A stretch of DNA of 51,323 bases from Salinicola halimionae (lineage in GTDB: Bacteria; Pseudomonadota; Gammaproteobacteria; Pseudomonadales; Halomonadaceae). Below the pieces are notes generated by a model, which searched no databases, was not told where the DNA came from, and worked only from the letters and a program-made list of their open reading frames with translations. The DNA is taken from positions 432,662 through 483,984 of the forward strand of contig NZ_PZJQ01000002.1 in assembly GCF_003206065.1 (NCBI RefSeq). The letters run 5' to 3'. Positions 34,289-43,448 of the stretch are shown piece after piece. Within the stretch, counting starts at the first letter, position 1, and every line of letters begins with the position of its first letter. The position numbers and the translations under genes were made by a program.

Positions 34289-35716
34289 TTACGAGGCGAC
34301 GGCCGCCGCGGCGGTAGCGCGGCGCATCGCCATCGAATAGAACGTCGCACCGAGCGCGCCGCCGATGAACACCGAGAAGTGGCCGAGATCGCCCAGCGGC
34401 AGGAAGTTGATCAGAATACCGATCAAGGTCGCCGCAACCACGGCCTTCACCGCGGCCGGGTTGAAGCCGTTGCGATACCAGTAGGGACCGTCGGGATCGA
34501 CGCTGAACAGGGCGTCGATATCGATATGGCCGCGGCGGATCCGGTAGTAGTCCATGATCAGAATGCCGTAGAGCGGGCCGATGGCCGCCGCGAGCAGGTC
34601 GACGGTGTAGTGGATGATCTCCGGATTGCTGAACAGGTTCCACGGCGTCAGGAATATCGAGCCGACGGCGGCGATGAAGCCGCCGGTGCGAAAGCTGATC
34701 TTGCTGGGCGCCATATTGGAGAAATCGAACGCCGGGGCGACGAAATTGGCGACGATGTTGATGCCGATGGTCGTCGTCACGAAAGTCGCGGCTCCCAGTA
34801 CGGCGATAAAGGTGTTGTCGAGGCGGGAGACGGTCTCGATGGGGTCATCGATCATCTCGCCGAATACCGGAATCGTCGCCGAGACCATCATCACCGTGGT
34901 CGCCGAGAACACCAGGAAGTTGATCGGCAGGCCCCAGAAATTGCCGCGCTTGACGTCGTCGAATGTCCTGGCATAACGGGTGAAGTCGCCGAAGTTGAGC
35001 GTCGGGCCGGCAAAGTAACCGGCAACGATCGCCGCGGCGATCACCATCTGCCATAGCTGCTCACTGGGCGAGAGCTGGATGTCGCTGAGGGTGAAGCTGA
35101 TGTTGGACCAGCCCGCCTGCCACACAAGCCATGCTGCCAGGGCGAACATCACCAGATAGACTGCCGGGCCGCTCCAGTCGATGAAGCGCCGGATCGAATC
35201 CATGCCACGCCAGAACACGATCGCCTGCAGACACCACAGCAGCATGAAGCTGATCCAACCCAGATAGGAGAGCCCCAGAAAGCTGGGGCCGGCCAGCGAT
35301 TCCATGCCAGGAAAAAGGCGCAGGATCACGATGGTCAGGGCGTTGGAGGCGAGAAACGTCTGAATCCCGTACCACACCACCGCGATCAGGCCGCGAATCA
35401 TTGCCGGAATATTGGCGCCCAATACGCCGAACGAGAGCCGACAGATCACCGGGAACGGCACCGCCGCCTTCTGACTTGGCCGGGCCATCAGGTTGGCGAA
35501 TACCTGCACGATACAGATGCCGACCAACAACGAGATCAACACCTGCCAGCCCGCCAGGCCGAGCGCAAACAGGCTGGCGGCAACCACATAACCGCCGACG
35601 CTGTGGACGTCGGAGAGCCAGAAGGCGAGGATGTTGTACCAGTTCCAGTTTTGCGTCGTGGGCGCCAGGTCGGCGTTGTAGAGCCGATCGCTGTAGCCAG
35701 GAGGAAGTTGCGACAT
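34289..35716 (-). CDS. NCS1-family nucleobase/ureide permease
   Basis: A 475-residue permease of the nucleobase:cation symporter-1 family, with about 12 membrane segments. Family signs are [27 protein letters not shown] at the start and [21 protein letters not shown] near the C-terminus. NCS1 members carry uracil, cytosine, allantoin or hydantoins; the divergent allA gene and nearby ureide genes make allantoin likely. GGAGGGCACACGCC precedes the ATG. Confidence 0.9.
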   Translation of the reverse strand: MSQLPPGYSDRLYNADLAPTTQNWNWYNILAFWLSDVHSVGGYVVAASLFALGLAGWQVLISLLVGICIVQVFANLMARPSQKAAVPFPVICRLSFGVLGANIPAMIRGLIAVVWYGIQTFLASNALTIVILRLFPGMESLAGPSFLGLSYLGWISFMLLWCLQAIVFWRGMDSIRRFIDWSGPAVYLVMFALAAWLVWQAGWSNISFTLSDIQLSPSEQLWQMVIAAAIVAGYFAGPTLNFGDFTRYARTFDDVKRGNFWGLPINFLVFSATTVMMVSATIPVFGEMIDDPIETVSRLDNTFIAVLGAATFVTTTIGINIVANFVAPAFDFSNMAPSKISFRTGGFIAAVGSIFLTPWNLFSNPEIIHYTVDLLAAAIGPLYGILIMDYYRIRRGHIDIDALFSVDPDGPYWYRNGFNPAAVKAVVAATLIGILINFLPLGDLGHFSVFIGGALGATFYSMAMRRATAAAAVAS

Positions 35717-35763
35717 GGCGTGTGCCCTCCGTGGGGCGATTTATGATTGTGATTCCCGTTTTT

Positions 35764-35773
35764 TTGTATACAA
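35764..35773. promoter_or_regulatory. Perfect palindrome TTGTATACAA (candidate GntR operator)
   Basis: The 10-bp site is exactly self-complementary and lies 48 bp upstream of the NCS1 permease start, in promoter position. It is the clearest form of the motif repeated through the purine and hydroxyproline genes. Confidence 0.6.
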
Positions 35774-36040
35774 GATACGTGCCATATTCGCTATTTCACG
35801 ATGGTCGTAGGTGGTCGCAACTGAGCAGAAGTCGGTCGGTCACGAATAATCACACCGCCCAGCAAGGCGTTAGGTCATGGGATCCCGTATCGGCCCTGTT
35901 GGCTGAATTACCCTGATGATGCGGTCTGTAGAGGCCGCCGAAATGTGGCTAGTCGCTCACGAGAGTGGAGAGAGCACGCTCGATGCGCAAAATGTAGAGC
36001 CTCTGCACCCTATCGGTGCGAGGAACGATATCGGCATGTT

Positions 36041-36050
36041 TTGTGTACGA
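36041..36050. promoter_or_regulatory. Candidate operator TTGTGTACGA upstream of allA
   Basis: This site differs by two bases from TTGTATACAA and lies 47 bp before the allA start. Confidence 0.4.
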
Positions 36051-36096
36051 TATTCGAAGGCAGCAGATTGAGGCCGACACCAAGGGGAGGGAGATA

Positions 36097-36582
36097 ATGC
36101 TTGAATTGAAGGCCCAAAAGCTGACGGCGGATGCCTTCGCGCCGTTCGGCGACGTGATCGATGCGCGTTCCAGCGCCGCTTTCCCGATCAACAACGGTCG
36201 TACTCAGCGACATCACGATCTGGCTCGGGTAGAGATTCTGGACACTCCATCACGACCGCTGATCAGCGTTTTCGTGAGCCAGCCGGTCGCGCTGCCGTTG
36301 GAGATCGAGCTGCTGGAGCGCCACCCGCTGGGCAGTCAGGCATTCATGCCGCTGCACGAGGAACGATTCATCGTCGTCGTGGCACCGCCGGGTGAAACGA
36401 TCGATCCTGCGTCGATTCGCGCCTTCGTGACCGATGGTCGGCAGGGCGTCAACTACCGCGCTGGCACCTGGCATGCGATTCATTCGGTGCTGGAGAGAGA
36501 GGGGGAGTTTCTGGTCGTCGATCGCGGCGGGGTCGACAACCTCGACGAGCGGCCGATGACGATGCGGGTGGTGATGGTGTGA
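36097..36582 (+). CDS. allA: Ureidoglycolate lyase
   Basis: A 161-residue AllA-family protein, which splits S-ureidoglycolate into glyoxylate and urea, the last step of ureide degradation. Signs are LTADAFAPFGDVID at the start, RHHDLARVEI, FMPLHEERFIVVVAPPG, and NYRAGTWHAIHSVL near residue 130. The ATG at 36097 follows GGGGAGGGAGATA. It is divergent from the NCS1 permease and separated from allE by the hydroxyproline module. Urease or allophanate genes for the urea are not in view. Confidence 0.94.
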   Translation: MLELKAQKLTADAFAPFGDVIDARSSAAFPINNGRTQRHHDLARVEILDTPSRPLISVFVSQPVALPLEIELLERHPLGSQAFMPLHEERFIVVVAPPGETIDPASIRAFVTDGRQGVNYRAGTWHAIHSVLEREGEFLVVDRGGVDNLDERPMTMRVVMV

Positions 36583-36592
36583 CCTGGAACGA

Positions 36593-36618
36593 CGATGCCC
36601 CGCCGGAGCGGGGCATCG
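36593..36618. terminator. Bidirectional terminator hairpin between allA and the SSS symporter
   Basis: An 11-bp perfect stem (CGATGCCCCGC / GCGGGGCATCG) with a CGGA loop starts 11 nt after the allA stop and lies before the convergent symporter stop. There is no strong T-tract on either side. Confidence 0.65.
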
Positions 36619-36642
36619 AGAGCGTCGGACGAGGCGGTAGGC

Positions 36643-38139
36643 TCAGACCGACTTGCTGCTGCCGCCAATGGCCGCAGCCGGGTCTTCATCCAGTTCCATG
36701 CGTTCGCGTTCGTCGTCGATGATCTTGAGTGCCTGCTCCGGCGTCACCTTCGACGCCGGCGTGACCAGGCTGACCACGACACCCGCGACCAGCGCGACCA
36801 GTACCGCTGGAATGCTGGGGTTACCCCAGAAAGCCGTCCAGCTATCCACGTTGATCACGGCCAGCGACGTCGCGGACGCGGCGATCAGCGTAGCGATGGC
36901 ACCCTGCCAGTTATAGCGCGACCAGAAACGTCCCAGCACGCCACATACGAACATCCCGGCCATCACGGTCGCGATCATGCTGGTGATATAGCTGATGACG
37001 TTGTTGGAGGTCAGTGCGAACAGCAGTGCCAGGCCAATGGTGGCGACCAGCGCCAGCCGCGACAGCCCCACGACCTTGCGGGCCGACGGCGTATGGCCGG
37101 TGAACAGCACGTAGACATCGCGCAGCAGGATCGACACGCCCGCGATGGCATCCGAACTCGCGCTCGACATGGTCGCCGACAGCCCGGCGACCAGCAGCAG
37201 CAGGCCAAGCCACAACGGTAGAATTTCCGTGGCCAGGAACGGGAAAGCGAAGTTGCTGTTGTCGAGGCTGGGGTTCAGCGCATGGGTTGCCATGCCGATG
37301 ATCGCCGGAATGATCGAAAAGAACAGGTAGAGAACGCCGGTAATGATGAAAGACTTCCGCACCGAGCTGACCGATTTACCGGAGTAGATACGCTGGCGGT
37401 AGGAGGGCGTGGCCAGCACGCCGACGGCGATGACGGCAGCGAGGGAGATCGCCGGTATCAGGCCGATCTTGTCGACACCCAGGAAACTGGTGGCCGCGAC
37501 GTCCATGTTGGTGCCAAGACCGGAAAAGCCGCCGACTTCGAACAGCGCGATAATCGCCATCACGATGAAACCGACGAACAGGATCACTGCCTGTACGGTG
37601 TCGGTCCAGATGACCGCCATGTAGCCGCCGATCACGCAGTAGATGCCGAAACCCAGCGCTACCAGAATGCGTGCGGTGGTCAGGTCGATGCCCGCCATCC
37701 ACGATAGATAGAGCCCGCCGCCGAGAATGTGTGCGCCCAGCCAGCCGATGCAGGCGATGTAGATCAGCACCGCGACGATATTGCGTACCCAGCGATTGGC
37801 GCCGACGTAGTAGGAAAGCTCTTCGCTCATGGTCATGAAGCGAAAGCGACGCACCGGGGCGAACCACAAAGCCAGCAGAATCACGCCGATGGAACCGCCG
37901 ATGCCGTAGAGCGCACCGGCCCAGCCGTTGGCGTAGCCGAAACCGACGGCGCCCATGCTGGAGCCGGTGCCGACCATCGTTGCCACCGTGGTGCCGATGG
38001 TGAGGAAGATCGGAACGCTACGCCCGCCGAGCAGGAAATCGTCGCCGCTGCCGCGACTGTTGCGAGAAACCCACCACCCGAACGCAATCATGATGACCAC
38101 GTAGGCGATAAAGGTCCCGAGGAAAACGTGACTGTTCAT
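36643..38139 (-). CDS. Sodium:solute symporter family protein
   Basis: A 498-residue SSS-family symporter with 12-13 membrane segments. Signs are DDFLLGGRSVPIFLTIGTTVATMVGTG near residue 35 and GLSATMSSASSDAIAGVSILLRD around 320. The C-terminal tail is acidic (DDERERMELDEDP). It ends an operon with RpiR regulator, D-aminoacylase and RidA genes, so it probably imports an N-acyl amino acid, D-amino acid or related compound with sodium. AGAGGTCGTT precedes the ATG. A 133-nt spacer with two hairpins separates it from ridA. Confidence 0.9.
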   Translation of the reverse strand: MNSHVFLGTFIAYVVIMIAFGWWVSRNSRGSGDDFLLGGRSVPIFLTIGTTVATMVGTGSSMGAVGFGYANGWAGALYGIGGSIGVILLALWFAPVRRFRFMTMSEELSYYVGANRWVRNIVAVLIYIACIGWLGAHILGGGLYLSWMAGIDLTTARILVALGFGIYCVIGGYMAVIWTDTVQAVILFVGFIVMAIIALFEVGGFSGLGTNMDVAATSFLGVDKIGLIPAISLAAVIAVGVLATPSYRQRIYSGKSVSSVRKSFIITGVLYLFFSIIPAIIGMATHALNPSLDNSNFAFPFLATEILPLWLGLLLLVAGLSATMSSASSDAIAGVSILLRDVYVLFTGHTPSARKVVGLSRLALVATIGLALLFALTSNNVISYITSMIATVMAGMFVCGVLGRFWSRYNWQGAIATLIAASATSLAVINVDSWTAFWGNPSIPAVLVALVAGVVVSLVTPASKVTPEQALKIIDDERERMELDEDPAAAIGGSSKSV

Positions 38140-38162
38140 AACGACCTCTTATAATTGTCGTT

Positions 38163-38248
38163 CCGGTCGTTGCCGCGACCGGAGCAGTGTGGAATGTCAT
38201 AGCCTATGGGGTTTTTCACTGCGGTCGCGCCCTTGCCGGGGCGCGGCC
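38163..38248 (-). other. Two intercistronic hairpins between ridA and the symporter gene
   Basis: CCGGTCG / CGACCGG (38163-38182, 7 bp) and GGTCGCGCCC / GGGCGCGGCC (38223-38248, 10 bp with one G-U) lie in the 133-nt spacer. Neither has a T-tract, so they may tune symporter expression or protect the upstream message. Confidence 0.5.
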
Positions 38249-38272
38249 ACCTTTCTGTCAGTCAATGAGTGC

Positions 38273-38665
38273 CTAGGCGCGGTCAGCGCGATAGCACTTG
38301 ATGTCGACCTCTACCTTGCAGTCCACCACCAGATCCTGAACGCTGCAGATCCGCGCCGGGGGATGGTCGCCGAACACTTCCTTGAATACCTTGTTGAACG
38401 AGCTGAAGTAGCGGGAGTCGGTGAGCACGGCAGTGACGTGGACGACGTCTTCCACGCCGTAGCCGGCTTCCTCGGCGATCTTCAGGCAATTGGCAAAAGC
38501 CAGCCGCGACTGCTCGACGATGCTGCCTTCGACGACTTCACCATCGGTCATCGGGGTCTGACCCGAGACGAACAGCCAGCCGGCCGCTTCGGTGGCGCGG
38601 GCGAAGGGCAGCTTCTGGCCGCCGGTGCCGACGCCGCCTTCGACGCCATAACGTTTGATGCTCAT
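38273..38665 (-). CDS. RidA-family enamine/imine deaminase
   Basis: A 130-residue YjgF/YER057c/UK114 protein. Arg105 in HPPARICSVQ is the residue that binds the substrate carboxylate in RidA, and KVEVDIKCY closes the domain. RidA hydrolyses reactive enamine and imine intermediates from PLP or flavin enzymes. It sits between the D-aminoacylase and symporter genes, where it could clear imines from D-amino-acid oxidation or deamination. TCAGGAGAAAACCGT precedes the ATG. Confidence 0.9.
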   Translation of the reverse strand: MSIKRYGVEGGVGTGGQKLPFARATEAAGWLFVSGQTPMTDGEVVEGSIVEQSRLAFANCLKIAEEAGYGVEDVVHVTAVLTDSRYFSSFNKVFKEVFGDHPPARICSVQDLVVDCKVEVDIKCYRADRA

Positions 38666-38717
38666 ACGGTTTTCTCCTGAGTTGTCTCAATGATCGAGTG
38701 GGTAACGCGTGTGAAAA

Positions 38718-40187
38718 TCATGAGGTTGTACGGGAAGGCCGGGCCGACAGCCGGACTTCGCGCCGCAGCAGTCTTCCGGCTCGCCTTTCGCTGGCCTCGC
38801 CATGGCGATAGCTGACCACACCGTTGACGACGACCAGCTCGATGCCATCGGCCTTGGCGATCGGCGCGCTGTAGGTCGCGGTGTCTTCGAGCGCGTCGAG
38901 GTCGAACAGCAGCAGATCGGCAAAAGCGCCGACGCGGATGGCACCGCGATCCGTCAGACCAAAGTTAGTGGCGGATAGTCCGGTCATCTTGCGCACCGCT
39001 TCGGTCAGCGGCAGCAGTTTCAGATCGCGACTGTAATGCGCCAGCACCCGCGGGAATGCGCCCCACAGCCGCGGGTGCGGATGCGGATCGTTGGGCAGGC
39101 CGTCGGAGCCGACCATCGACAGCGGATGCGACAGCACTCGCTGCATGTCCGTTTCGCTCATGTTGTGATAGACCGCCCCGGCCGGCTGAAGGCGTCGTGC
39201 GGCGTCGATCAGCGATAGATTCCACTGTGCGGCGATGTTTTCGAGCGACTGGCGCGCCATCTCCGGATGCGGGTCGGACCAGGTGATGAAGATGTTGATC
39301 TCGTCGGTGACCTGGCCCAGATCCAGCGTCGAGGAGCCTGCGGTGTAGGGGTAGCAGTCGCAGTGCACGCCGTGGGAAAGCGCCGCATCGTCGAGCTTTG
39401 CAAGCGCCCTGGGGGCGTTGCCCCAGTTGCCGGCGCCGGCGCACTTGAGGTGCGAGATCACCAGCGGTGCCTGGCCGTGACGAGCGGTGGCAAAAGCCTC
39501 GTCCATCGCCTCGGGAAGTCCGGCGAACTCGTCGCGCAGATGCGTGGTGTACACGCCGCCGGCGCGACCGACGGCTTCTACCAGCGCGTTCATCTCGGCG
39601 GTGGGCGCGTGATAGGCGTTGCGGTAGGCCAGTCCCGAGCTCATGCCGACGGCACCTTCGGCCAGCGCCGTTTCGAGCTGCTCACGCATGGCGGCGATTT
39701 CGTCATCGCTGGCGGCACGGTCGAAGCGGTCCATGACCTGGCTGCGCAGGCTGGTGTGGCCGATCAGCGCGGCCACGTTGACGCTCGGCTGTGCCTTGGC
39801 GATCGCCTCGGCATAGGCGGCAAACGTCGGATAGCGGAAGTCTTCCGCTCGGCCGAGCAGGTTCATCGGGTCCGGCACTTCGCCGGAGAGCCGCACGGGG
39901 CTGGCGCTGATGCCGCAGTTGCCGACCACAACCGTGGTGACGCCCTGGGACAGTTTCGGCAGCATTTCCGGCTGGCGAATGACGTTGGTGTCGTCGTGAG
40001 TATGAACGTCGATGAAACCGGGGGTCAGAATCCGCCCCTCGGCATCGAGGACTTCGCGGGCATCGGCGCCGCCCAGGTCGCCGACGGCAACGATCCGCTC
40101 GCCTTCCACCGCGACATCAGCGATGAAGGCTTCGCGCCCGCTGCCGTCGATGACGCTGGCGCGGCGGATCAGCAAATCGTAGGGCAT
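38718..40187 (-). CDS. N-acyl-D-amino-acid deacylase (D-aminoacylase)
   Basis: A 489-residue amidohydrolase with the D-aminoacylase metal set: His62 and His64 in VHTHDD, Cys91 in GNCGISASP, His216 in TTHLRDE, His246 in ISHLKCAG and Asp362 in GSDGLP. It hydrolyses N-acyl-D-amino acids to free D-amino acids. The ATG at 40187 follows TTCAGGAGTCATC; an upstream extension is not credible. The gene is 43 nt after an RpiR regulator and 52 nt before ridA, so they form one operon. D-glutamate deacylase or a broader specificity is possible. Confidence 0.92.
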   Translation of the reverse strand: MPYDLLIRRASVIDGSGREAFIADVAVEGERIVAVGDLGGADAREVLDAEGRILTPGFIDVHTHDDTNVIRQPEMLPKLSQGVTTVVVGNCGISASPVRLSGEVPDPMNLLGRAEDFRYPTFAAYAEAIAKAQPSVNVAALIGHTSLRSQVMDRFDRAASDDEIAAMREQLETALAEGAVGMSSGLAYRNAYHAPTAEMNALVEAVGRAGGVYTTHLRDEFAGLPEAMDEAFATARHGQAPLVISHLKCAGAGNWGNAPRALAKLDDAALSHGVHCDCYPYTAGSSTLDLGQVTDEINIFITWSDPHPEMARQSLENIAAQWNLSLIDAARRLQPAGAVYHNMSETDMQRVLSHPLSMVGSDGLPNDPHPHPRLWGAFPRVLAHYSRDLKLLPLTEAVRKMTGLSATNFGLTDRGAIRVGAFADLLLFDLDALEDTATYSAPIAKADGIELVVVNGVVSYRHGEASERRAGRLLRREVRLSARPSRTTS

Positions 40188-40230
40188 GATGACTCCTGAA
40201 TAGTGATTCCTGAAGAGCGCGCTTGAGCGC

Positions 40231-41094
40231 TCAATCCCCCAGCGGCTGGCGGTTGTCGCCGCCGCGGTGGGCATCGAGGGTGATCTTGAGTCGTCGCAGC
40301 TTGTCGCGAGTGCGCGAGCGATGCCGCAAGGCCAGGCCAAGCGCCAGCATGTCGATGGCGGCCATCATGGCGTAGCGCGAGGACGACGGAAAATAGATGT
40401 AGTCGGTCTCGCGGGCGGCCAGCGGCAGCGTGATATTGGCGACCTTGGCCAGCGGCGAGCCGGCCGCGGTGACGGCCAGTACGCGGGCGCCGTACTGGCG
40501 TGCCAGCTCGGCCGCCTCGACGATTTCCGGCGTATAGCCGGTGACCGAGAGCGCGACGACAATGTCGGTGGGCTCCAGAGTCGATGCCACCATGCGCGGC
40601 AGCAACGACTGGGGATAGGCGCTGATCGCATAGCCCAGCCGGACCAAGCGGAATTGCATCTCCTGCGCCATCACCGTCGAACCGCCGCCGGCACCGAACA
40701 CCAGAATCTGGCGGGCATCGTCGAGCATCGCCACCGCGCCCTCGACGTCGGCCTGTTCCATCAGCGTGCGGTTGAGCGCCAGGGTCTGGGCGGCGGTGTC
40801 GTAGACCACCCCCAGCCCATCGTCCTCGCTGGCTTCCTGGATGAAACGGCGGCCGGCGGCCAGCGCCCGGGTCAGGCGCGTCTTGAGATCGCGCACGTTG
40901 CGGCACTCCACCGCCCGAGCAAAGCGGGTCACCGTGGCATCACTCACCTCGGCGCGCTTGGCGATCTCGCCAATGCTGGCCTCGGCGACGAAATCGATAT
41001 CATCGAATATCAGATTGGCGACTTTCTTCTCCGCGTCGCGAAGGCTCGGCAGACAAGCGGTGATATGCGACAAGATGTCGATTTCCTGGCTCAC
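40231..41094 (-). CDS. RpiR/MurR-family regulator of the D-amino-acid operon
   Basis: A 287-residue protein with an RpiR helix-turn-helix (SLRDAEKKVANLIF, AEVSDATVTRFARAV) and a SIS domain from about residue 125 (ARQILVFGAGGGSTVMAQEM), with VALSVTGYTPEIVEAAELARQYGA. The start codon is GTG, supported by AAGGAATGCC. It is the first gene of the RpiR-deacylase-RidA-symporter operon and probably its regulator. TTCTA-ACC-TAGAA, 53 bp upstream, is a possible operator. Confidence 0.9.
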   Translation of the reverse strand: MSQEIDILSHITACLPSLRDAEKKVANLIFDDIDFVAEASIGEIAKRAEVSDATVTRFARAVECRNVRDLKTRLTRALAAGRRFIQEASEDDGLGVVYDTAAQTLALNRTLMEQADVEGAVAMLDDARQILVFGAGGGSTVMAQEMQFRLVRLGYAISAYPQSLLPRMVASTLEPTDIVVALSVTGYTPEIVEAAELARQYGARVLAVTAAGSPLAKVANITLPLAARETDYIYFPSSSRYAMMAAIDMLALGLALRHRSRTRDKLRRLKITLDAHRGGDNRQPLGD

Positions 41095-41146
41095 ACGGCA
41101 TTCCTTGGGTGCGACTGAGAACGGTAGTTCGGCCTGATTTGATACT

Positions 41147-41159
41147 TTCTAACCTAGAA
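41147..41159. promoter_or_regulatory. Candidate RpiR operator
   Basis: TTCTA-ACC-TAGAA is an inverted repeat with a 3-nt spacer in the AT-rich region upstream of the RpiR start. A wider GAAAGT inverted pair surrounds it. Confidence 0.3.
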
Positions 41160-41267
41160 TTTATTTTTATGAAAGTTATTATCTCTGATGAGGCGAGACT
41201 TCCTACCAAGGTATGACGCCAGAAACCTTGCGCCGGACTTTCCCGGACACCTTCGATGCCGTGTGGG

Positions 41268-42032
41268 TTAGAACGAAGAGGTCTTGAGAAACGCCTGCAG
41301 ACGGGGCGACTCCGGGTGCATGAACAATCTTTCGGGCGGGCCCTGCTCGGCGATTCGGCCGTCCTCCATGAATACGACCTTGTCGGAGACGTCTCGGGCA
41401 AAGCGCATTTCATGCGTGACCAGCACCATGGTCATGCCTTCCTGGGCAAGCGAGCGAATCGTCTCCAGCACCTCGCCGACGCGCTCCGGATCGAGCGCAG
41501 AAGTGGCCTCGTCGAACAGCATCACCTTGGGATTCATGGCGATGGCTCGCGCGATCGCCACACGCTGCTGCTGCCCGCCGGAGAGCTGCGAGGGGCGGTA
41601 ATCTCGCCGCTCGAGCATGCCCACTCGTTCCAGCCAATGGTCCCCCAGCTCGATCGCCTGGTTTCTCGGCATGCCACGTACCTTGGTCAGCCCGAGCGTG
41701 ACGTTGTCCAGCGCGCTCATGTGCGGGAACAGGTTGAACGACTGAAACACCATGCCGGTCATTGCTCGCTGGCGCGCGATTTCCTGCTCGCCCATCCGTG
41801 CCCGTTGGCCACGCCGCGTGTGATAGCCGATCGCTTCGCCACCGATCAGCACCTCGCCCTGATGGAACTCTTCGAGAAGGTTGAGGCATCGCAGCAGGGT
41901 GGTCTTGCCCGAACCGCTGGCGCCGATGACCGAGACGACCTCGCCCTCCGCAACCGTAAAATCGATGCCTTTGAGCACTTCTAGCTCGCCGAATCGCTTG
42001 TGTAGCGCGCGCACTTCCACGATAGGGGTCAT
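41268..42032 (-). CDS. ABC transporter ATP-binding protein (polar amino acid type)
   Basis: A 254-residue GlnQ-type ATPase: Walker [11 protein letters not shown]-loop FQSFNLFPH, signature LSGGQQQR, Walker [13 protein letters not shown], switch VTHEM. It carries the extended loop ([16 protein letters not shown]) common in this group. The ATG at 42032 follows CCGGAGAATGGT and overlaps the permease stop (ATGA). It is the last gene of the second ABC operon. Confidence 0.94.
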   Translation of the reverse strand: MTPIVEVRALHKRFGELEVLKGIDFTVAEGEVVSVIGASGSGKTTLLRCLNLLEEFHQGEVLIGGEAIGYHTRRGQRARMGEQEIARQRAMTGMVFQSFNLFPHMSALDNVTLGLTKVRGMPRNQAIELGDHWLERVGMLERRDYRPSQLSGGQQQRVAIARAIAMNPKVMLFDEATSALDPERVGEVLETIRSLAQEGMTMVLVTHEMRFARDVSDKVVFMEDGRIAEQGPPERLFMHPESPRLQAFLKTSSF

Positions 42033-42703
42033 ACCATTCTCCGGGTTGGCTGTTCGAGACGCCGACCAATGAAGCGCCCGACCTGCTCGATGGCGAAGTC
42101 GATCAGGAAATAGATCACACCGGCCAGCAGGTAGAACTGCATGTTGAGAAAATTGTTGCTGATGATCTGCTGGGTGGTCAGCAACAGCTCGGCGACGCCG
42201 ATCACCGACAGCAGTGTCGAGGCCTTGACCATCTCTACCGCAGCGGTGATCCAGGTCGGCAGGGCGAACCGCAACGCCTGTGGAAACAGGATGTAGCGAA
42301 AGATGCCGCCGAAAGTGAGGCCGATGGCCCGGCCGGCCTCGATCTGACCGCGCGACAGGGACTGCAGCGCGCCACGTAGGATTTCCCCGACGTGAGAGGC
42401 GCAGAACAGCGTGAGTGCCAGCGCACCGGCCTGAAAGGCGGTGAGATTCAGGCCCACGGCGGAAGAGACGTAGAAGGTTGCCAGTACCAGGACCAGCACC
42501 GGCGTACCGCGGATGATGTCGATGTAGAGCCGGGCTGGCCATCGTAGTGGCTTGTTGCCATAGGTGACGGCGATACCGATCACGATGCCGAGCACGGTTC
42601 CGGCCAGGATCGCGATCAGCGATACCGCGAAGGTGATCGCCGTGCCGTGCAACAGCGCGTCACGATTGTTCATGACTTCGTTGAAAAAGTAGCTCCAGTC
42701 CAT
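42029..42703 (-). CDS. ABC transporter permease
   Basis: A 224-residue polar-amino-acid permease with [20 protein letters not shown] and the EAA loop [19 protein letters not shown]. It is coupled to the ATPase gene by a four-base overlap and to the upstream permease by a one-base gap. Confidence 0.92.
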   Translation of the reverse strand: MDWSYFFNEVMNNRDALLHGTAITFAVSLIAILAGTVLGIVIGIAVTYGNKPLRWPARLYIDIIRGTPVLVLVLATFYVSSAVGLNLTAFQAGALALTLFCASHVGEILRGALQSLSRGQIEAGRAIGLTFGGIFRYILFPQALRFALPTWITAAVEMVKASTLLSVIGVAELLLTTQQIISNNFLNMQFYLLAGVIYFLIDFAIEQVGRFIGRRLEQPTRRMV

Positions 42704-42704
42704 A

Positions 42705-43370
42705 TCAGGCTTTCTCCAGCACGAGTCGTTTTTCCATCGCTCTCAGCACGAGCGTGATGGCATAGCAGCAAACGATGTAGAGGAGCGAAGCGACGAGCCA
42801 GACTTCGATGACCCGAAAGGTTTCGGAATTGATCTTGCGGGCATAGAACGTCAGCTCAGGAACCGCGATGGTGGCGGCCAGCGAGGTATCCTTGAACAGC
42901 GATATGAAGTTGTTGCCGAACGCCGGCAAGGCATTGCGAAACATGATCGGCAGCACGATGTAGCGCTTGATTCGGAATGACGTCAGCCCGATCGCCTGTC
43001 CGGCTTCGATCAATCCCTGGGGAACGCTGAGCAGCCCGCCACGGAAGACCTCGGCCATATAGGCACTGGCGTAAAGCGACAGGGCCACGATGAAGCTGGT
43101 GATCTTGTCGAGAGACAGGCCAAGTTGCGGCATGCCGAAGAACAGAAACAGCACGATCACCAGGATTGGCAGGTTACGCAGTATCGAAATCCAGGTGAAG
43201 GCCAGGCTGCGAAGCCATCGATTCGGCGCACGACTGGCGAAAGCGACCACCAGTCCGAGCGCGGAGCCAATCGCGATCGACACCAGTGCCAACAGCAGTC
43301 CAAGGCCGATGCCACTGAGCAGCAACGGCCACTGTTCGAAGATGGGAGCGAAGTTGAAGTGATAGTTCAT
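42705..43370 (-). CDS. ABC transporter permease
   Basis: A 221-residue partner permease with ISILRNLPILVIVLFLFFGMP and the EAA loop QGLIEAGQAIGLTSFRI. It sits 78 nt after the binding-protein stop, with a strong hairpin in that gap. Confidence 0.92.
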   Translation of the reverse strand: MNYHFNFAPIFEQWPLLLSGIGLGLLLALVSIAIGSALGLVVAFASRAPNRWLRSLAFTWISILRNLPILVIVLFLFFGMPQLGLSLDKITSFIVALSLYASAYMAEVFRGGLLSVPQGLIEAGQAIGLTSFRIKRYIVLPIMFRNALPAFGNNFISLFKDTSLAATIAVPELTFYARKINSETFRVIEVWLVASLLYIVCCYAITLVLRAMEKRLVLEKA

Positions 43371-43404
43371 GAGAGTCCGTCTGCCTGGTCGAGCGGTTGG
43401 GCAG

Positions 43405-43437
43405 GGCGTTGCCGAACTCTATGAGTTCGGCAACGCC
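43405..43437 (-). terminator. 15-bp intercistronic hairpin after the binding-protein gene
   Basis: GGCGTTGCCGAACTC and GAGTTCGGCAACGCC pair perfectly over 15 bp with a 3-nt loop, between the binding-protein stop and the first permease. No T-tract follows. This type of stem protects the message of the abundant binding protein and reduces read-through. Confidence 0.7.
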
Positions 43438-43448
43438 AAAACCGGGAT

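Larger units (their letters stand above)
35717..36096. other. Divergent regulatory region between NCS1 permease and allA
   Basis: About 380 bp with no convincing gene. It holds a perfect palindrome near the permease and a related site near allA; nothing else stands out. Confidence 0.6.

Noticed and set aside
34080-34643. 188-codon N-terminal extension of the hydroxyproline epimerase frame
   Set aside because: It runs antiparallel to nothing conserved, crosses the permease terminator and lacks a ribosome site; the ATG at 34079 has both a good site and the conserved family start.
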